A DNA stretch of 64,000 nt from JAIVJZ01 sp036386515 (GTDB taxonomy: Bacteria; Acidobacteriota; Blastocatellia; Pyrinomonadales; Pyrinomonadaceae): the NCBI GenBank assembly GCA_036386515.1, contig DASVVO010000068.1:1-64000 (forward strand), given 5' to 3'. Positions 34,969 through 44,061 of this stretch are shown in pieces. Below the pieces are notes generated by a model. The model saw nothing but the letters and a program-made list of their open reading frames with translations. It did no database searches and had not been told where the DNA came from. Numbering within the stretch: the stretch's first letter is position 1; every line of letters starts with the position of its first letter. The position numbers and the translations under genes are program-made.

Positions 34969-35787
34969 ATGACTAATCCGGTTGAATCTGAGCGGGGGCT
35001 GGTCGTCGAGACGTTTGGACTCGTGCGGCGGTTCGGGGATTTTACGGCGGTGGACGGGGTGGATTTGCGTGTGGGGCGGGGGCAGTTCTTCGGCTTTTTG
35101 GGGCCGAACGGGGCGGGGAAGTCAACGACGATCAAGATGCTGACGGGGCTGCTTGAGCCGACCGGGGGACGGGTGCGCGTGTTGGGGCGCGACCTGGCGG
35201 CGGAGCCGTTGGAGGTGAAGCGGCGGATCGGGGTCGTGCCGGAGGACTTGAATCTGTTCGAGCGTTTGACGGGCGCGGAGATGCTGACGTTTACGGGGCG
35301 GATGTATGGTCTGGGGCGCGAGGAGACGACCGCGCGGGCGCGCGAGTTGCTGGCGTTGATGGAGTTGGACGGCGAGCCGAAGAAGTTGGTGGTGGAGTAT
35401 TCGCACGGGATGAAGAAGAAGTTGTCGCTGGCGTGCGCGTTGATCCACCGGCCGGAGATGCTGTTTCTGGACGAGCCGTTCGAGGGCGTGGACGCGCTCG
35501 CTTCGCGGACGCTGAAGGATTTGTTGTTGAAGTTGACGGCGCGGGGCATCACGGTTTTTCTCACGTCGCACGTGTTGGAGATCGTCGAGCGTTTGTGTAC
35601 GCACATCGCGATCATCACGGAGGGGCGGCTGGTGGTGGAGGGCGCGCTCGACGAGTTGCGGCGAGGGATCGCGGTCGGAGAAGGCGACGGCACGGGCGAC
35701 ACTCCCGTATCGCTCGAAGATTATTTCATACGCGTGATCGGCGGGGCGCGCCCGGCGGGCGAGGACGTGTTGCCGTGGCTGACTTGA
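34969..35787 (+). CDS. ABC-2 type transporter ATP-binding protein
   Basis: 272 residues, one nucleotide-binding domain: Walker A GPNGAGKST, Q-loop region GVVPEDLNLFERLTG, a signature region VVEYSHGMKKKLSLACALIH, Walker B MLFLDEPFEGVD, and switch SHVLEIVE. The SHGMKKK signature is typical of the daunorubicin/CcmA-like exporters of ABC-2 systems. No permease gene lies next to it on either side, so the partner must be encoded elsewhere or the gene is a stray copy. It ends at a strong terminator. Confidence 0.88.
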   Translation: MTNPVESERGLVVETFGLVRRFGDFTAVDGVDLRVGRGQFFGFLGPNGAGKSTTIKMLTGLLEPTGGRVRVLGRDLAAEPLEVKRRIGVVPEDLNLFERLTGAEMLTFTGRMYGLGREETTARARELLALMELDGEPKKLVVEYSHGMKKKLSLACALIHRPEMLFLDEPFEGVDALASRTLKDLLLKLTARGITVFLTSHVLEIVERLCTHIAIITEGRLVVEGALDELRRGIAVGEGDGTGDTPVSLEDYFIRVIGGARPAGEDVLPWLT

Positions 35788-35873
35788 AAGGTTGAAATGA
35801 GCGGCGGGGATGAAGTTTGAGCGGCCGGGTCTGGCGGTCATTTCGGTTCGCCGGTTGACGGGCGGGAAATTGT

Positions 35874-35921
35874 GAAAGGCGCGGGCGACGAGAATCGACA
35901 TTCTCGTCGCCCGCGCCTTTC
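35874..35921. terminator. bidirectional intrinsic terminator
   Basis: Perfect 22-bp stem (35874-35895 with 35900-35921), 4-base loop CGAC, flanked by AAATTGT and CAATTTTC. It separates the plus-strand ABC gene from the minus-strand lamin-tail gene, which converge here. Confidence 0.9.
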
Positions 35922-35939
35922 AATTTTCGTGCGACGCTC

Positions 35940-38102
35940 TCAGCGTTGGCGCGTGGGGCGAAGTGACTGCTTGCCCGTGGCGGCGCGTTTGGTGAGCGTG
36001 GCTTCGGCGGCGGCGGGTTCCTCGGACGGAGCGACGGTCGCGCTGGCCGTGACCGCTTCGACGTTGACGAAGAAGCGGAAGCCGCCGTTGGTCATCACGC
36101 CGAGACGGAACTCGACGTTGATGCTGGCGCCGGAGGCGAGCGGCGTCGAAAGCGAAATTGAAGGCGGCGCGAGCGTGGAATTGATGCCGCCGCCTTCGGG
36201 CTGGAAGGAGGTCTGACCGAGCGTGAGGCCGCGAAGCACGACCGGCTGCTGATTGCTGTTGGTGACGGTGATGTCGCTCGAAGTGAGCGCGCGCAGGTCG
36301 GCCTCTCCGGCCTGCACGTTGCCCTTCGTCGTGAGATCAACGACGCGGAAACGGAGGCGGTTGATCTTTTGTCCCGTCGTGTTGGTGAACTTGCGGCGGA
36401 TGAGGAGCGTGCCGAAGGCCGCGTTCGTCGGGTTGGCGTTGGCGGCGGTGCGTACGCGGGCGCACGCGCTCGTGGCCGCGCCGAAGCCGCCGCACTGCGG
36501 GTCAACGAACGACGACTTGATCGTCGCGTTGCGCTGGAGATGGCTGCCGGAGTTTTGCGGCCCCGGCACGCCGAGCACGGATTGGATCGCGCCGTAGGCG
36601 GCGGCGTCCGGCGCAACCATCATGAAATCCGCGGCGTTGTTGTTCGTGTCCTGCGGCACGCCGGTCGCGAGCTTGCGGACGAAACTATACTGGCCGTCGT
36701 TCGTCGTGATGGCGGGCAGCCCCGCGCCCTCCCGGTAGAAGGCGTCGGTTTCGGCGTCGAAGCCGACCGAGTCGAGGCGGTTGCCGTCCGCGAGATAGTT
36801 CGCCGCGTCGGAGGTGCGGACGAGGGCGATGCCGGAGTTGTCCGGAACGTCGCCAATGTAGAACACGTCGGGCGAGGCGAAAGCGGTGAGGCTATAGCCG
36901 CTGCCGTTGCCGGCGAGGTAATAGCCGCGCGGTGCGATGATCGTCCCGCGCGGGATGATCGTGCGCACGGAGGGCGCGGAGGCGGCCGACGAAACGACGA
37001 CCCAGCCGGGCGAGGCGTCGGGCGTGTTGACGACGAAAGTCGAATCCGTGTTGTTGTAAATTTCCACGAACTCATCGCGCGCGCCGCTTTCCCCGCCCGC
37101 CGGGAACGGGCCGCGCAGACGAAACTCGCTGATCAGCAGTTGCCCCGCTTCGGGCAGGACGGTGCGCGTGAAGGTGACGGTTTGATTGCCCTGATAGGCG
37201 GCGAAGGTGCGGCTGGCCGGTAGAAACGTCGAGTTGCCCTGCACGGCCGCGACGGTGTAGGAGGCATTCGCGCTGAGTCCGACAAAGAGATACTGGCCGT
37301 TAGCGTCGGTGGTGGTCGAGGCCGTCGTCGCCCCCGTCAGGTTGATGGTCACGCCGGGCAGGGGATTGCCTTCGGCGTCAATGGCCTGTCCTTCGAGGAT
37401 GAGCGAGTTGGTCGTCACGCCGGTGCCGATGATCATCTGGCCGTTGCGCAAGCCGCCGCTGCGACACTCGTACTGCGTGAACATCCCGGCCGCGTCGTTC
37501 ACGCCGCGCTGCACGCCGACCGTCGCGTCGAAGCCGTTGTTGGCAACGGAGCCGTAGATGATGTCGAAGCGCGTCTGGCCTTCGTAGAGCCGGATTTCAA
37601 AATTGAGGCCGCCCGCCGGTTTGCCGAGAGCCGAGGCGCGCCACTCGATGTTGAAGATGCGGTTGGGCGCGGCGCCCGACACGGAGGTGAAGATGCCCTC
37701 GCCCGCGCCGCCGATGGTGAGGTCGGAGAAGTGCGGGACGATCGAATAGCTGAAGAGGTTGAGCGGGAAGCAGACTTCGTTCTGCCCGTAGTCGGGATTC
37801 GCGCTCGCAAACTGGAGGTTGCCGTTGGAACTGACCGTGGCCGACGTGTAGGTGTTCGCGTAGAAGTTGTAGGCGAAGGGGAGGGCGATGGTCGCCACGC
37901 AATCGTCGCCGGGCGTCGCCACGCAACTGAAGCCCGTGACGGGCGTCGTGCCGGGCACGAGGCTCGCGCCGGTCGTGGAGGTGAGGCGATACTGGTTCGC
38001 GGTCTGCGCCGGGGCAATTTGCTGCGCGGAGAAGAACAGGCCAAGCGCGAAGCCGACGGCCGCCGCCACGCGGACGAGGGAACCTGACACGGGGAAACGC
38101 AT
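35940..38102 (-). CDS. large secreted lamin-tail/carboxypeptidase-regulatory-like protein
   Basis: 720 residues with a signal peptide (VAAAVGFALGLFFSAQQIAP, then AQT). An N-terminal beta domain (LPFAYNFYANTYTSATVSSN, SDLTIGGAGEGIFTSV) resembles choice-of-anchor or beta-propeller-entry domains; a carboxypeptidase regulatory-like repeat follows (ILEGQAIDAEGNPLPGVTIN, TTTDANGQYLFVGL), then a lamin-tail-type domain (LLISEFRLRGP, DEFVEIYNNTD, GWVVV). The C-terminus is another beta region. It is a surface or extracellular protein; ligand unknown. ATG at 38102 has AGGAGGT eight bases upstream, which rules out the upstream TTG. Confidence 0.8.
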   Translation of the reverse strand: MRFPVSGSLVRVAAAVGFALGLFFSAQQIAPAQTANQYRLTSTTGASLVPGTTPVTGFSCVATPGDDCVATIALPFAYNFYANTYTSATVSSNGNLQFASANPDYGQNEVCFPLNLFSYSIVPHFSDLTIGGAGEGIFTSVSGAAPNRIFNIEWRASALGKPAGGLNFEIRLYEGQTRFDIIYGSVANNGFDATVGVQRGVNDAAGMFTQYECRSGGLRNGQMIIGTGVTTNSLILEGQAIDAEGNPLPGVTINLTGATTASTTTDANGQYLFVGLSANASYTVAAVQGNSTFLPASRTFAAYQGNQTVTFTRTVLPEAGQLLISEFRLRGPFPAGGESGARDEFVEIYNNTDSTFVVNTPDASPGWVVVSSAASAPSVRTIIPRGTIIAPRGYYLAGNGSGYSLTAFASPDVFYIGDVPDNSGIALVRTSDAANYLADGNRLDSVGFDAETDAFYREGAGLPAITTNDGQYSFVRKLATGVPQDTNNNAADFMMVAPDAAAYGAIQSVLGVPGPQNSGSHLQRNATIKSSFVDPQCGGFGAATSACARVRTAANANPTNAAFGTLLIRRKFTNTTGQKINRLRFRVVDLTTKGNVQAGEADLRALTSSDITVTNSNQQPVVLRGLTLGQTSFQPEGGGINSTLAPPSISLSTPLASGASINVEFRLGVMTNGGFRFFVNVEAVTASATVAPSEEPAAAEATLTKRAATGKQSLRPTRQR

Positions 38103-38263
38103 TACTGACAACCTCCTGAGGCTACTTCAAATGTCGAGCTGAAATTTTGACCGGAAAACGCCGGATGGTTCGGGCTGCCGACTCTTAACTGATGTGCCAA
38201 CTGCGTGTCGGGGGAGAGGCGAAATTAGCATACGGGGCGGGGAAAGGAAAGGGATGAGAGCGG

Positions 38264-38357
38264 AGGGATGAGGGCGGAGGGATGAGGGATGAATCAGGAA
38301 AACTACTCAAGCGAGTTAAGCATTCCTTTCATCCCTCATCCCTCCGCCCTCATCCCT
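38264..38357. repeat. heptamer hairpin element (GGGATGA word)
   Basis: Left arm 38264-38293 is GGGATGA, GGGCGGA, GGGATGA, GGGATGA; right arm 38328-38357 is its perfect reverse complement (30 of 30). The 34-base loop contains a small ACTC/GAGT stem. It lies 6 bases past the stop of the DHS-like gene. Confidence 0.93.
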
Positions 38358-38363
38358 TCGTGC

Positions 38364-39422
38364 TTACGGTACTTCGATGGTCAACTCGCGGGCGAAGATG
38401 AAGTTGGGACGCTTGCGGCCTTTCATGTACTTGGCGGCGGTTTGCGACAGCGAGGTGACGAGGATGGGAAGCGCGATGGTGGCGTCGCAGTTGACGTAGG
38501 CCGAGGTCGCGCCGCGCGCGAGTTTGCCGTAGATGAGCGACTCGTCGCTGACCGTGCCGGCCGAGCGGCCGCCGGGGTGCGGCGCGTCGGTCGAAATCTG
38601 GATCGCGTACTTGTGGCCGCGCGCGGGCGTCTTGACGATGTTGGTCGCCACCTCCATCTGGTGCAGGAAACTGCGGGAAGTGCCGCCGCCCAAATTGATC
38701 ACGCCGGAGACGCGCGCCCGCGCCGCCACCTGCGTCAGATCGAGCACGTCTTGAATGAGGTCGAACTGGAAATTGTTCTTCTTCTCGAAGCGCGAATTGG
38801 CGATGCCGATGCTGATCGAAGAATCGGCGATGGTGGGGCAAAAAACGGGGACGCGCGCCTTGTAGGCCGAAGTGAGCACGCCGTCGTCGGTGGCGATCTC
38901 GGCGAGTTCGCGCCCGAGGAGGTGCAGAAATTCACGGGTCGAATAGGGGCGCGTCTGGTCGAGTTGATTGGTGAAACCGCCTACCCACTCCTCCGCCTCG
39001 CGATACTCCTCCTCGCTGGCGATCACGTCGAGCATCCGGCTGATCTGCGAGGCTTCGAGTTCGGCGTCCGTCATCTGCGGGTGCGATTGGAAGTGCTGGC
39101 GTCCGAGCGTCTCGTGCAGGTCGTGAAAGAGCAGGTTGCCGGAGCAGACGAGCACGTCCACGAAGCGGTTCTTGATGACGTAGGCCAGCAGCCGCCGCAT
39201 CCCCGCCGGGATCAGCGCGCCGGAGGCGGCGACGAAGATCGTCGTGTTGTCGCCGAGCATGTCGAGCCAGATGCGATGCGCTTCGGCCAACTGGCGCGCG
39301 CCGAAGCCCGTGCCCTCCATCTTCTCCAACAGCCCGGCCACCGAGCGGTCGCGGTCTACCTGCACCGGGCGCGTCGGAATGGTCAGATACTTCGAGGGTC
39401 TCGGTTTGCGTTGAGTTACCAT
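38364..39422 (-). CDS. deoxyhypusine-synthase-like protein, probable homospermidine-type synthase
   Basis: 352 residues of the deoxyhypusine synthase family: FVAASGALIPAGMRRLLAYV, VLVCSGNLLFHDLHETLGRQ, VPVFCPTIADSSISIGI, GVINLGGGTSRSFLHQ (NAD-binding), ISTDAPHPGGRSAGTVSDES, with the catalytic Lys in SLIYGKLARGAT. Bacteria lack eIF5A, so such enzymes use polyamine acceptors; some convert spermidine/putrescine to homospermidine. The neighbouring speA supplies agmatine, so this is likely part of a polyamine pathway. The start MVTQRKPRPSKYLTI at 39422 is preferred because the upstream codons come from the heptamer repeat. Confidence 0.85.
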   Translation of the reverse strand: MVTQRKPRPSKYLTIPTRPVQVDRDRSVAGLLEKMEGTGFGARQLAEAHRIWLDMLGDNTTIFVAASGALIPAGMRRLLAYVIKNRFVDVLVCSGNLLFHDLHETLGRQHFQSHPQMTDAELEASQISRMLDVIASEEEYREAEEWVGGFTNQLDQTRPYSTREFLHLLGRELAEIATDDGVLTSAYKARVPVFCPTIADSSISIGIANSRFEKKNNFQFDLIQDVLDLTQVAARARVSGVINLGGGTSRSFLHQMEVATNIVKTPARGHKYAIQISTDAPHPGGRSAGTVSDESLIYGKLARGATSAYVNCDATIALPILVTSLSQTAAKYMKGRKRPNFIFARELTIEVP

Positions 39423-39431
39423 ATTTTTTCG

Positions 39432-39513
39432 AGTGACAGGTGACAGGTGACAGGTGACAAGTTGAAAAAGCACACCGCATTAACTTGTCACCTGTCACCT
39501 GTCACCTGTCACT
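39432..39513. repeat. heptamer hairpin element (GTGACAG word)
   Basis: Left arm 39432-39463 is GTGACAG three times, GTGACAA, GTT; right arm 39482-39513 is its perfect reverse complement (32 of 32); loop 18 bases. The speA stop codon TGA (39509-39511) is part of the right arm. Confidence 0.95.
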
Positions 39514-41440
39514 TCCTTTCTTTCCCGTTGACTGCGAGATAGGTGTACGCGTCGGCGCGGGATTCGTAGAACTCGACGAGTTCCGCCCCCTCGGCCTCGG
39601 TCAGTTCGCCCTGTTTGATGCGCTGCCTCACCTGGCGGCGAAAGCCGTCGTGCAGTTGCCCCGGCTCGTAGCGCGCAGTCTCGACCGCTTCGCCCACCGT
39701 CATGCCGCGCAGGACTTTTTTGATCAGGTAGCCGTCTTCGTCGATGTGGATGTGCGCCTCGTTCGGCGTGCCGAAGAGGTTGTGATTGTTGCCCATCACT
39801 TCCTGATACGCGCCGACGAGCAGGAAGGCCAGGTAATACGGTTCGCCCGCGATGAGCGGGTGCAGTTCGAGCACCTGCTTCACGTCGTGCAGATCGACGA
39901 ACTTGTCCACCACGCCGTCCGAATCGCAGGTGATGTCGCAGAGCGTGGCATAGGCGGTCGGCGGTTTATTGAGACGATGAATCGGAACGATGGGGAACAA
40001 CTGGTCGAGCGCCCAGTGATCCGGCGCGGAGCGGAAGACGGAGAAGTTCGTCAGATACTTGGCGCGCGACAGGCGACGCAGTTCGTCGAACTCTTCGGAG
40101 ACGTATTCCGCCTGCTGCGCATATTTGTCGGCGCGCTCGCACACGTCCCAGAAAAGCACTTCGCCCTTCGCGCGGTCTACCAGCGAGATCAGGCCGAGGT
40201 TGAACAAGGTGAACATCGTGTCGCGCTGTTCGAGGGCGTCATGGTAATACTCGCGGTAGTTCTTGATGCTGATGCCCCGTCGCAAATCGCCGAGTTCGGT
40301 GACGACCTGCGGGTCGTCGGCGTCGATCTCGATGGGCGTGATGTCCTCGACGACCGTCTCGATCTCTTCCTGCACGTTGGTGACGAGGATAGCGTGGTAG
40401 GCGGAGAGGTAGCGGCCGGACTCCTGTATGACGGTCGGGTGCGGCACGTTCTCGTCGTCGCAGACCTGCTTGATCGTGTAGATCACGTCGTTGGCGAATT
40501 CCTGCGCGTTGTAGTTGGCGGAAGAATCGAAGGCGGTCTTCGAGCCGTCGTAATCGACGGCCATGCCGCCGCCGACATCGAGCAGCTCGATGGGAATCTT
40601 CATCTGGTAAATCTTGGCGTAGACGCGCGCCGCCTCTTTCATCGCATTCTTGATGCGCTTGATGTCGGTGAGTTGCGAGCCGATGTGGAAGTGGAGCAGG
40701 CGCAGCATCTCGATGCGTCCGGCCTCCTGCAAGCGGCGGATGACTTCCAATAACTCGGTCGTCGTCAAGCCGAACTTCGCCGCCTCGCCGCCCGACTTCT
40801 CCCACCGACCCGACCCCTTCGAATAGAGTTTGACGCGCAGGCCGACGAGCGGGAGGTCGCCCTCGTGATCCTCCTCGAAGCGTTCGGCGAAGCGCAGGAT
40901 GTGGTCGAGTTCGCTCATCTTCTCGATGACGATCACGACGCGTTTGCCGGCGCGCGCCCCGACGAAGGCCAGTTCGATGAACTCCTCGTCCTTGAAGCCG
41001 TTCAGGACGAGCAGGCTATCGGAGGCCTGTTCGAGCGCGATGGCGGCGTAGAGTTCGGCCTTCGACCCGGCTTCCAGCCCGAAGTCGTAGCGCGTGCCCT
41101 CGCGCAGATACTCCTCGACCACCGCGCGCTGCTGGTTGACCTTCATCGGATAGACGCACATGTGCGCGCCTTGATATTCAAATTCGCGGATGGCGGCGCG
41201 GAAGGCGCGTTGGAGTTTGCGCACCTGCGCGGTGACGAGTTGGGGGAAGCGCAGGAGGACGGGCGTTGAGATGCCGCGTCGTTCGAGGTCGTCGATGATC
41301 TCTTTGAGGTCGGCTGAGGATTTGGTGTCGGTGTCCGAGGGATGGACGATCAGATTTCCTTTGCGGTTGATGCCGAAGTAGCCGGCTCCCCAATTTTCGA
41401 TGCCGTAGATTTCGAGCGTCTGTTCAATGGCCGTGGTCAA
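39509..41440 (-). CDS. speA: biosynthetic arginine decarboxylase
   Basis: 643 residues, PLP-dependent fold III. Motifs include MCVYPMKVNQQRAVVEEYL (PLP lysine), DFGLEAGSKAELYAAIA, LRLLHFHIGSQLTDIKRI, LLDVGGGMAVDYDGSKT, and QESGRYLSAYHAILV; the length is that of SpeA. It decarboxylates arginine to agmatine, the first step to putrescine or longer polyamines. The start is TTG at 41440, with AGGAG about 9 bases upstream. It forms a minus-strand pair with the DHS-like gene, separated only by a heptamer hairpin. Confidence 0.95.
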   Translation of the reverse strand: MTTAIEQTLEIYGIENWGAGYFGINRKGNLIVHPSDTDTKSSADLKEIIDDLERRGISTPVLLRFPQLVTAQVRKLQRAFRAAIREFEYQGAHMCVYPMKVNQQRAVVEEYLREGTRYDFGLEAGSKAELYAAIALEQASDSLLVLNGFKDEEFIELAFVGARAGKRVVIVIEKMSELDHILRFAERFEEDHEGDLPLVGLRVKLYSKGSGRWEKSGGEAAKFGLTTTELLEVIRRLQEAGRIEMLRLLHFHIGSQLTDIKRIKNAMKEAARVYAKIYQMKIPIELLDVGGGMAVDYDGSKTAFDSSANYNAQEFANDVIYTIKQVCDDENVPHPTVIQESGRYLSAYHAILVTNVQEEIETVVEDITPIEIDADDPQVVTELGDLRRGISIKNYREYYHDALEQRDTMFTLFNLGLISLVDRAKGEVLFWDVCERADKYAQQAEYVSEEFDELRRLSRAKYLTNFSVFRSAPDHWALDQLFPIVPIHRLNKPPTAYATLCDITCDSDGVVDKFVDLHDVKQVLELHPLIAGEPYYLAFLLVGAYQEVMGNNHNLFGTPNEAHIHIDEDGYLIKKVLRGMTVGEAVETARYEPGQLHDGFRRQVRQRIKQGELTEAEGAELVEFYESRADAYTYLAVNGKERK

Positions 41441-41700
41441 CTTCCGGTCTCCTGCCTCCCTCGTGTTCGTGTCGGGGCATCAAATGCGCGCCCATCCGTC
41501 ATACGCGCTGATCTTCTCGTGGGAACGTTCATGGTTGGAAAACTTAAGGTCGCAGAGTAACAGAAAAACCGGAGGCGGACAATAACTATTTTTGGCGCGA
41601 AACCGCCCGCCGGCGCGCTTAAACGGTCGCCCCAGAAAGGTTTAGGAGACCGCGCCGGGCGTGGTTGAAAAGCGTGCCACAAAGTTTCTCGCGTGAAACC

Positions 41701-41728
41701 TTGACAGGCTTCGCGGCGGCTCTATAAT
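41701..41728 (+). promoter_or_regulatory. near-consensus sigma70 promoter for glnA
   Basis: TTGACA at 41701-41706 and TATAAT at 41723-41728 with a 16-base spacer, both perfect hexamers. It predicts a 5' UTR of about 140 bases before glnA. Within the 432-base divergent gap 41441-41872 this is the only clear signal; the UTR shows no riboswitch I can recognise. Confidence 0.8.
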
Positions 41729-41872
41729 GCGGACTTTTTTAGCGTCGCACGCAATCGCTCGAATGACGCCCGCTTTGAAGCATTTGCCAAACTTCTCGAC
41801 AGCCGCCCGCACCTTCCGCAGCAACCCGGCGGCTCGTCACCCCGACACTCCCTACACAACTCAGGAGACTAC

Positions 41873-43297
41873 ATGAACGCAAAAACGGCCTTGAAGTATG
41901 CCGAGGATCAAGGGGCGAAATTTCTCTCCCTGCGGTTCACCGATCTCGTCGGCGCCTGGCACCATTTAACCTATCCGATGCACGAACTCGGCGAAGGTTC
42001 GTTCGAGGACGGTTTCGGCTTCGACGCCTCATCTTTGCGCGGCTGGGCTTCGATTCACGAGTCGGACATGCTGCTCGTGCCCGACGCGACGCGGATGTGG
42101 ATGGATCCGTTCGCCGAGGAATCGACCCTCTGCCTCATCGCCAACGCCGTCGATCCGATCACGAAAGAAGGCTACGGGTTAGACCCGCGCTCCGTCGCCC
42201 AGCGCGCCGAAAGCTACCTGCGTTTCACCGGCCTGGCCGACACGGTTTACTTCGGCCCCGAAGCCGAGTTCTTCGTCTTCGACGGCGTGCGCTTCAACAA
42301 CGACCAGTTCTCCGCCGGTTACACCATCGAATCCGACGAAGGCCACTGGGCTTCGGGGCGCGCCACCGACAGCACGAACGGCGCGAACCAGGGCTACCGC
42401 ATCCGCCCCAAGGAGGGTTATGTGCCCGTGCCGCCCACGGACACGCTGAGCGACCTGCGTTCGGAGATCGCCCTGATTCTGGAACGCTGCGGCATCACGG
42501 TCGAGTGTCATCACCACGAGGTCGCCACCGCCGGCCAGTGCGAGATCGACATTCGCTACGCGACGATGCTCGGCACGGCCGACAACCTGCAACTCTTCAA
42601 ATACGTCGTGCGCAACACGGCCTACCAGTACGGCAAGACCGCGACCTTCATGCCGAAGCCGCTCTACGGCGACAACGGTTCGGGAATGCACTGCCACCAA
42701 TCGCTCTGGAAAGGCGAGCAGCCGCTCTTTGCGGGCGACGGCTACGCCGGTCTCTCCGAGATGGCGCGCTTCTATATCGGCGGACTCCTGAAACACGCCG
42801 CGGCCGTCGTCGCCTTCGCCGCGCCGACGACGAACAGCTACAAGCGACTCGTCCCCGGCTTTGAAGCCCCGGTCAATCTCGCCTACTCCGCGCGCAATCG
42901 TTCGGCGGCCATCCGCATCCCGATGTTCTCGACCAACCCGAAGTTGAAGCGTCTGGAGTTTCGTCCGCCCGACCCTTCGTGCAATCCCTACCTGGCCTTC
43001 TCGGCGATGCTGCTCGCCGGTCTCGACGGCATCCAAAACCGGATCGACCCCGGCGAACCGCTCGACAAAGACATCTACGATCTCTCGCCCGAACAACTCA
43101 AGGACGTGCCTTCCCTGCCCGGCTCGCTCGATGAATCGCTCGACGCGCTCGAAGCCGACCACGACTTCCTGCTCAAAGGCGACGTGTTCACGCCGCAGTT
43201 GATCGACCGCTGGATCACCTACAAGCGCGAGAACGAGATCGCGCGCCTGCGCATGCGCCCGCACCCGCTCGAATTCTCGATGTACTACGACATCTAA
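41873..43297 (+). CDS. glnA: glutamine synthetase, type I
   Basis: 474 residues. The beta-Grasp N-terminus (FLSLRFTDLVGAWHHLTYPM) is followed by the catalytic domain: GPEAEFFVFDGVRF, CHHHEVATAGQCEIDIRY, NGSGMHCHQSLWK, and NPYLAFSAMLLAGLDGI. The adenylylation loop is present as DKDIYDLSPEQLKDVP, with the target Tyr at about residue 402; this matches the glnE gene encoded 4 kb downstream. It makes glutamine from glutamate and ammonia. AGGAG lies six bases before the ATG. Strong constitutive promoter upstream. Confidence 0.97.
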   Translation: MNAKTALKYAEDQGAKFLSLRFTDLVGAWHHLTYPMHELGEGSFEDGFGFDASSLRGWASIHESDMLLVPDATRMWMDPFAEESTLCLIANAVDPITKEGYGLDPRSVAQRAESYLRFTGLADTVYFGPEAEFFVFDGVRFNNDQFSAGYTIESDEGHWASGRATDSTNGANQGYRIRPKEGYVPVPPTDTLSDLRSEIALILERCGITVECHHHEVATAGQCEIDIRYATMLGTADNLQLFKYVVRNTAYQYGKTATFMPKPLYGDNGSGMHCHQSLWKGEQPLFAGDGYAGLSEMARFYIGGLLKHAAAVVAFAAPTTNSYKRLVPGFEAPVNLAYSARNRSAAIRIPMFSTNPKLKRLEFRPPDPSCNPYLAFSAMLLAGLDGIQNRIDPGEPLDKDIYDLSPEQLKDVPSLPGSLDESLDALEADHDFLLKGDVFTPQLIDRWITYKRENEIARLRMRPHPLEFSMYYDI

Positions 43298-43338
43298 AGC
43301 GACGTTGCCGGGCACGGACGACGAACGCGGAAGGAAAA

Positions 43339-43429
43339 GCAGGAGACAGGAGACAGAATACAGAAGTCAGGAGAGAAGCCGATTAGCGCGCCTTATTCTG
43401 ACTCCTGAATTCTGTTTCCTGTCTCCTGC
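43339..43429. repeat. heptamer hairpin element (GGAGACA/GAATACA words)
   Basis: Left arm 43339-43370 (GGAGACA, GGAGACA, GAATACA, GAAGTCA) pairs with 43398-43429, 29 of 32 positions. It uses the same words as the 28363-28445 element but in a different order and combination. It lies 42 bases after glnA. Confidence 0.9.
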
Positions 43430-43530
43430 CTCATCGTTCCGCGTTCATCGTTTACGCATGACATCTGATATTGTTGCGGGTCAAGGATTCAGTGAACACG
43501 TTGGCGACAGTTTGTGAAGGAGAAGTTGAT

Positions 43531-43995
43531 ATGCGCGAAGAAGATGTCGAGAGCGAAAGAGTAGAAATCAAACCGGCGAGATCGAGTAATTTGTTGCGGC
43601 GCATTGGCATGTATGCCGCGCTGATGCTCGTCGCCTTCCTCGTCGGCTTCGTGCCGATGTGGCTCAAGGCGCGCGAGAGCGGCAACAATCTCGCGGCGAC
43701 GGAGCGCACGCTCAGCGGCGCACGCTTGCAGAACGCGCTCGCCTCGGCCGCGCTCGACTCGCGCCGGGGCGAACATGAACCGGCGCGACAGGCGGCCAGC
43801 CAGTTCTATACATCCTTGCAGGCGGAGATCGCCAAAGGCGACGATTCAACTCTCACGCCCGCGCAGAGAGAGGCGGCGCAAGGCTTGTTCGCCGGGCGCG
43901 ACGAGATCATCACCCTGCTCGCGCGCGGCGACCCGGCCGCCGCAGATCGCCTCGCCGACGTGTATGCGTCGTATCGCAAGATCGTGGGCGGCTGA
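43531..43995 (+). CDS. small membrane-anchored protein of unknown function
   Basis: 154 residues. A charged N-terminus (MREEDVESERVEIKPARSSN) precedes one span (GMYAALMLVAFLVGFVPMWL), then a helical domain with SGARLQNALASAALDSRRGE and FAGRDEIITLLARGDPAAAD. Probably type II anchored with a periplasmic or cytoplasmic helical domain; family not recognised. ATG at 43531 has AAGGAG eight bases upstream. Confidence 0.7.
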   Translation: MREEDVESERVEIKPARSSNLLRRIGMYAALMLVAFLVGFVPMWLKARESGNNLAATERTLSGARLQNALASAALDSRRGEHEPARQAASQFYTSLQAEIAKGDDSTLTPAQREAAQGLFAGRDEIITLLARGDPAAADRLADVYASYRKIVGG

Positions 43996-44061
43996 AAAGT
44001 TTCTCACCGGGCGGCATCGTCGCGCCGGTCAGTTAGCGAGCCTCGAAGCGTTCGGCCGCCC

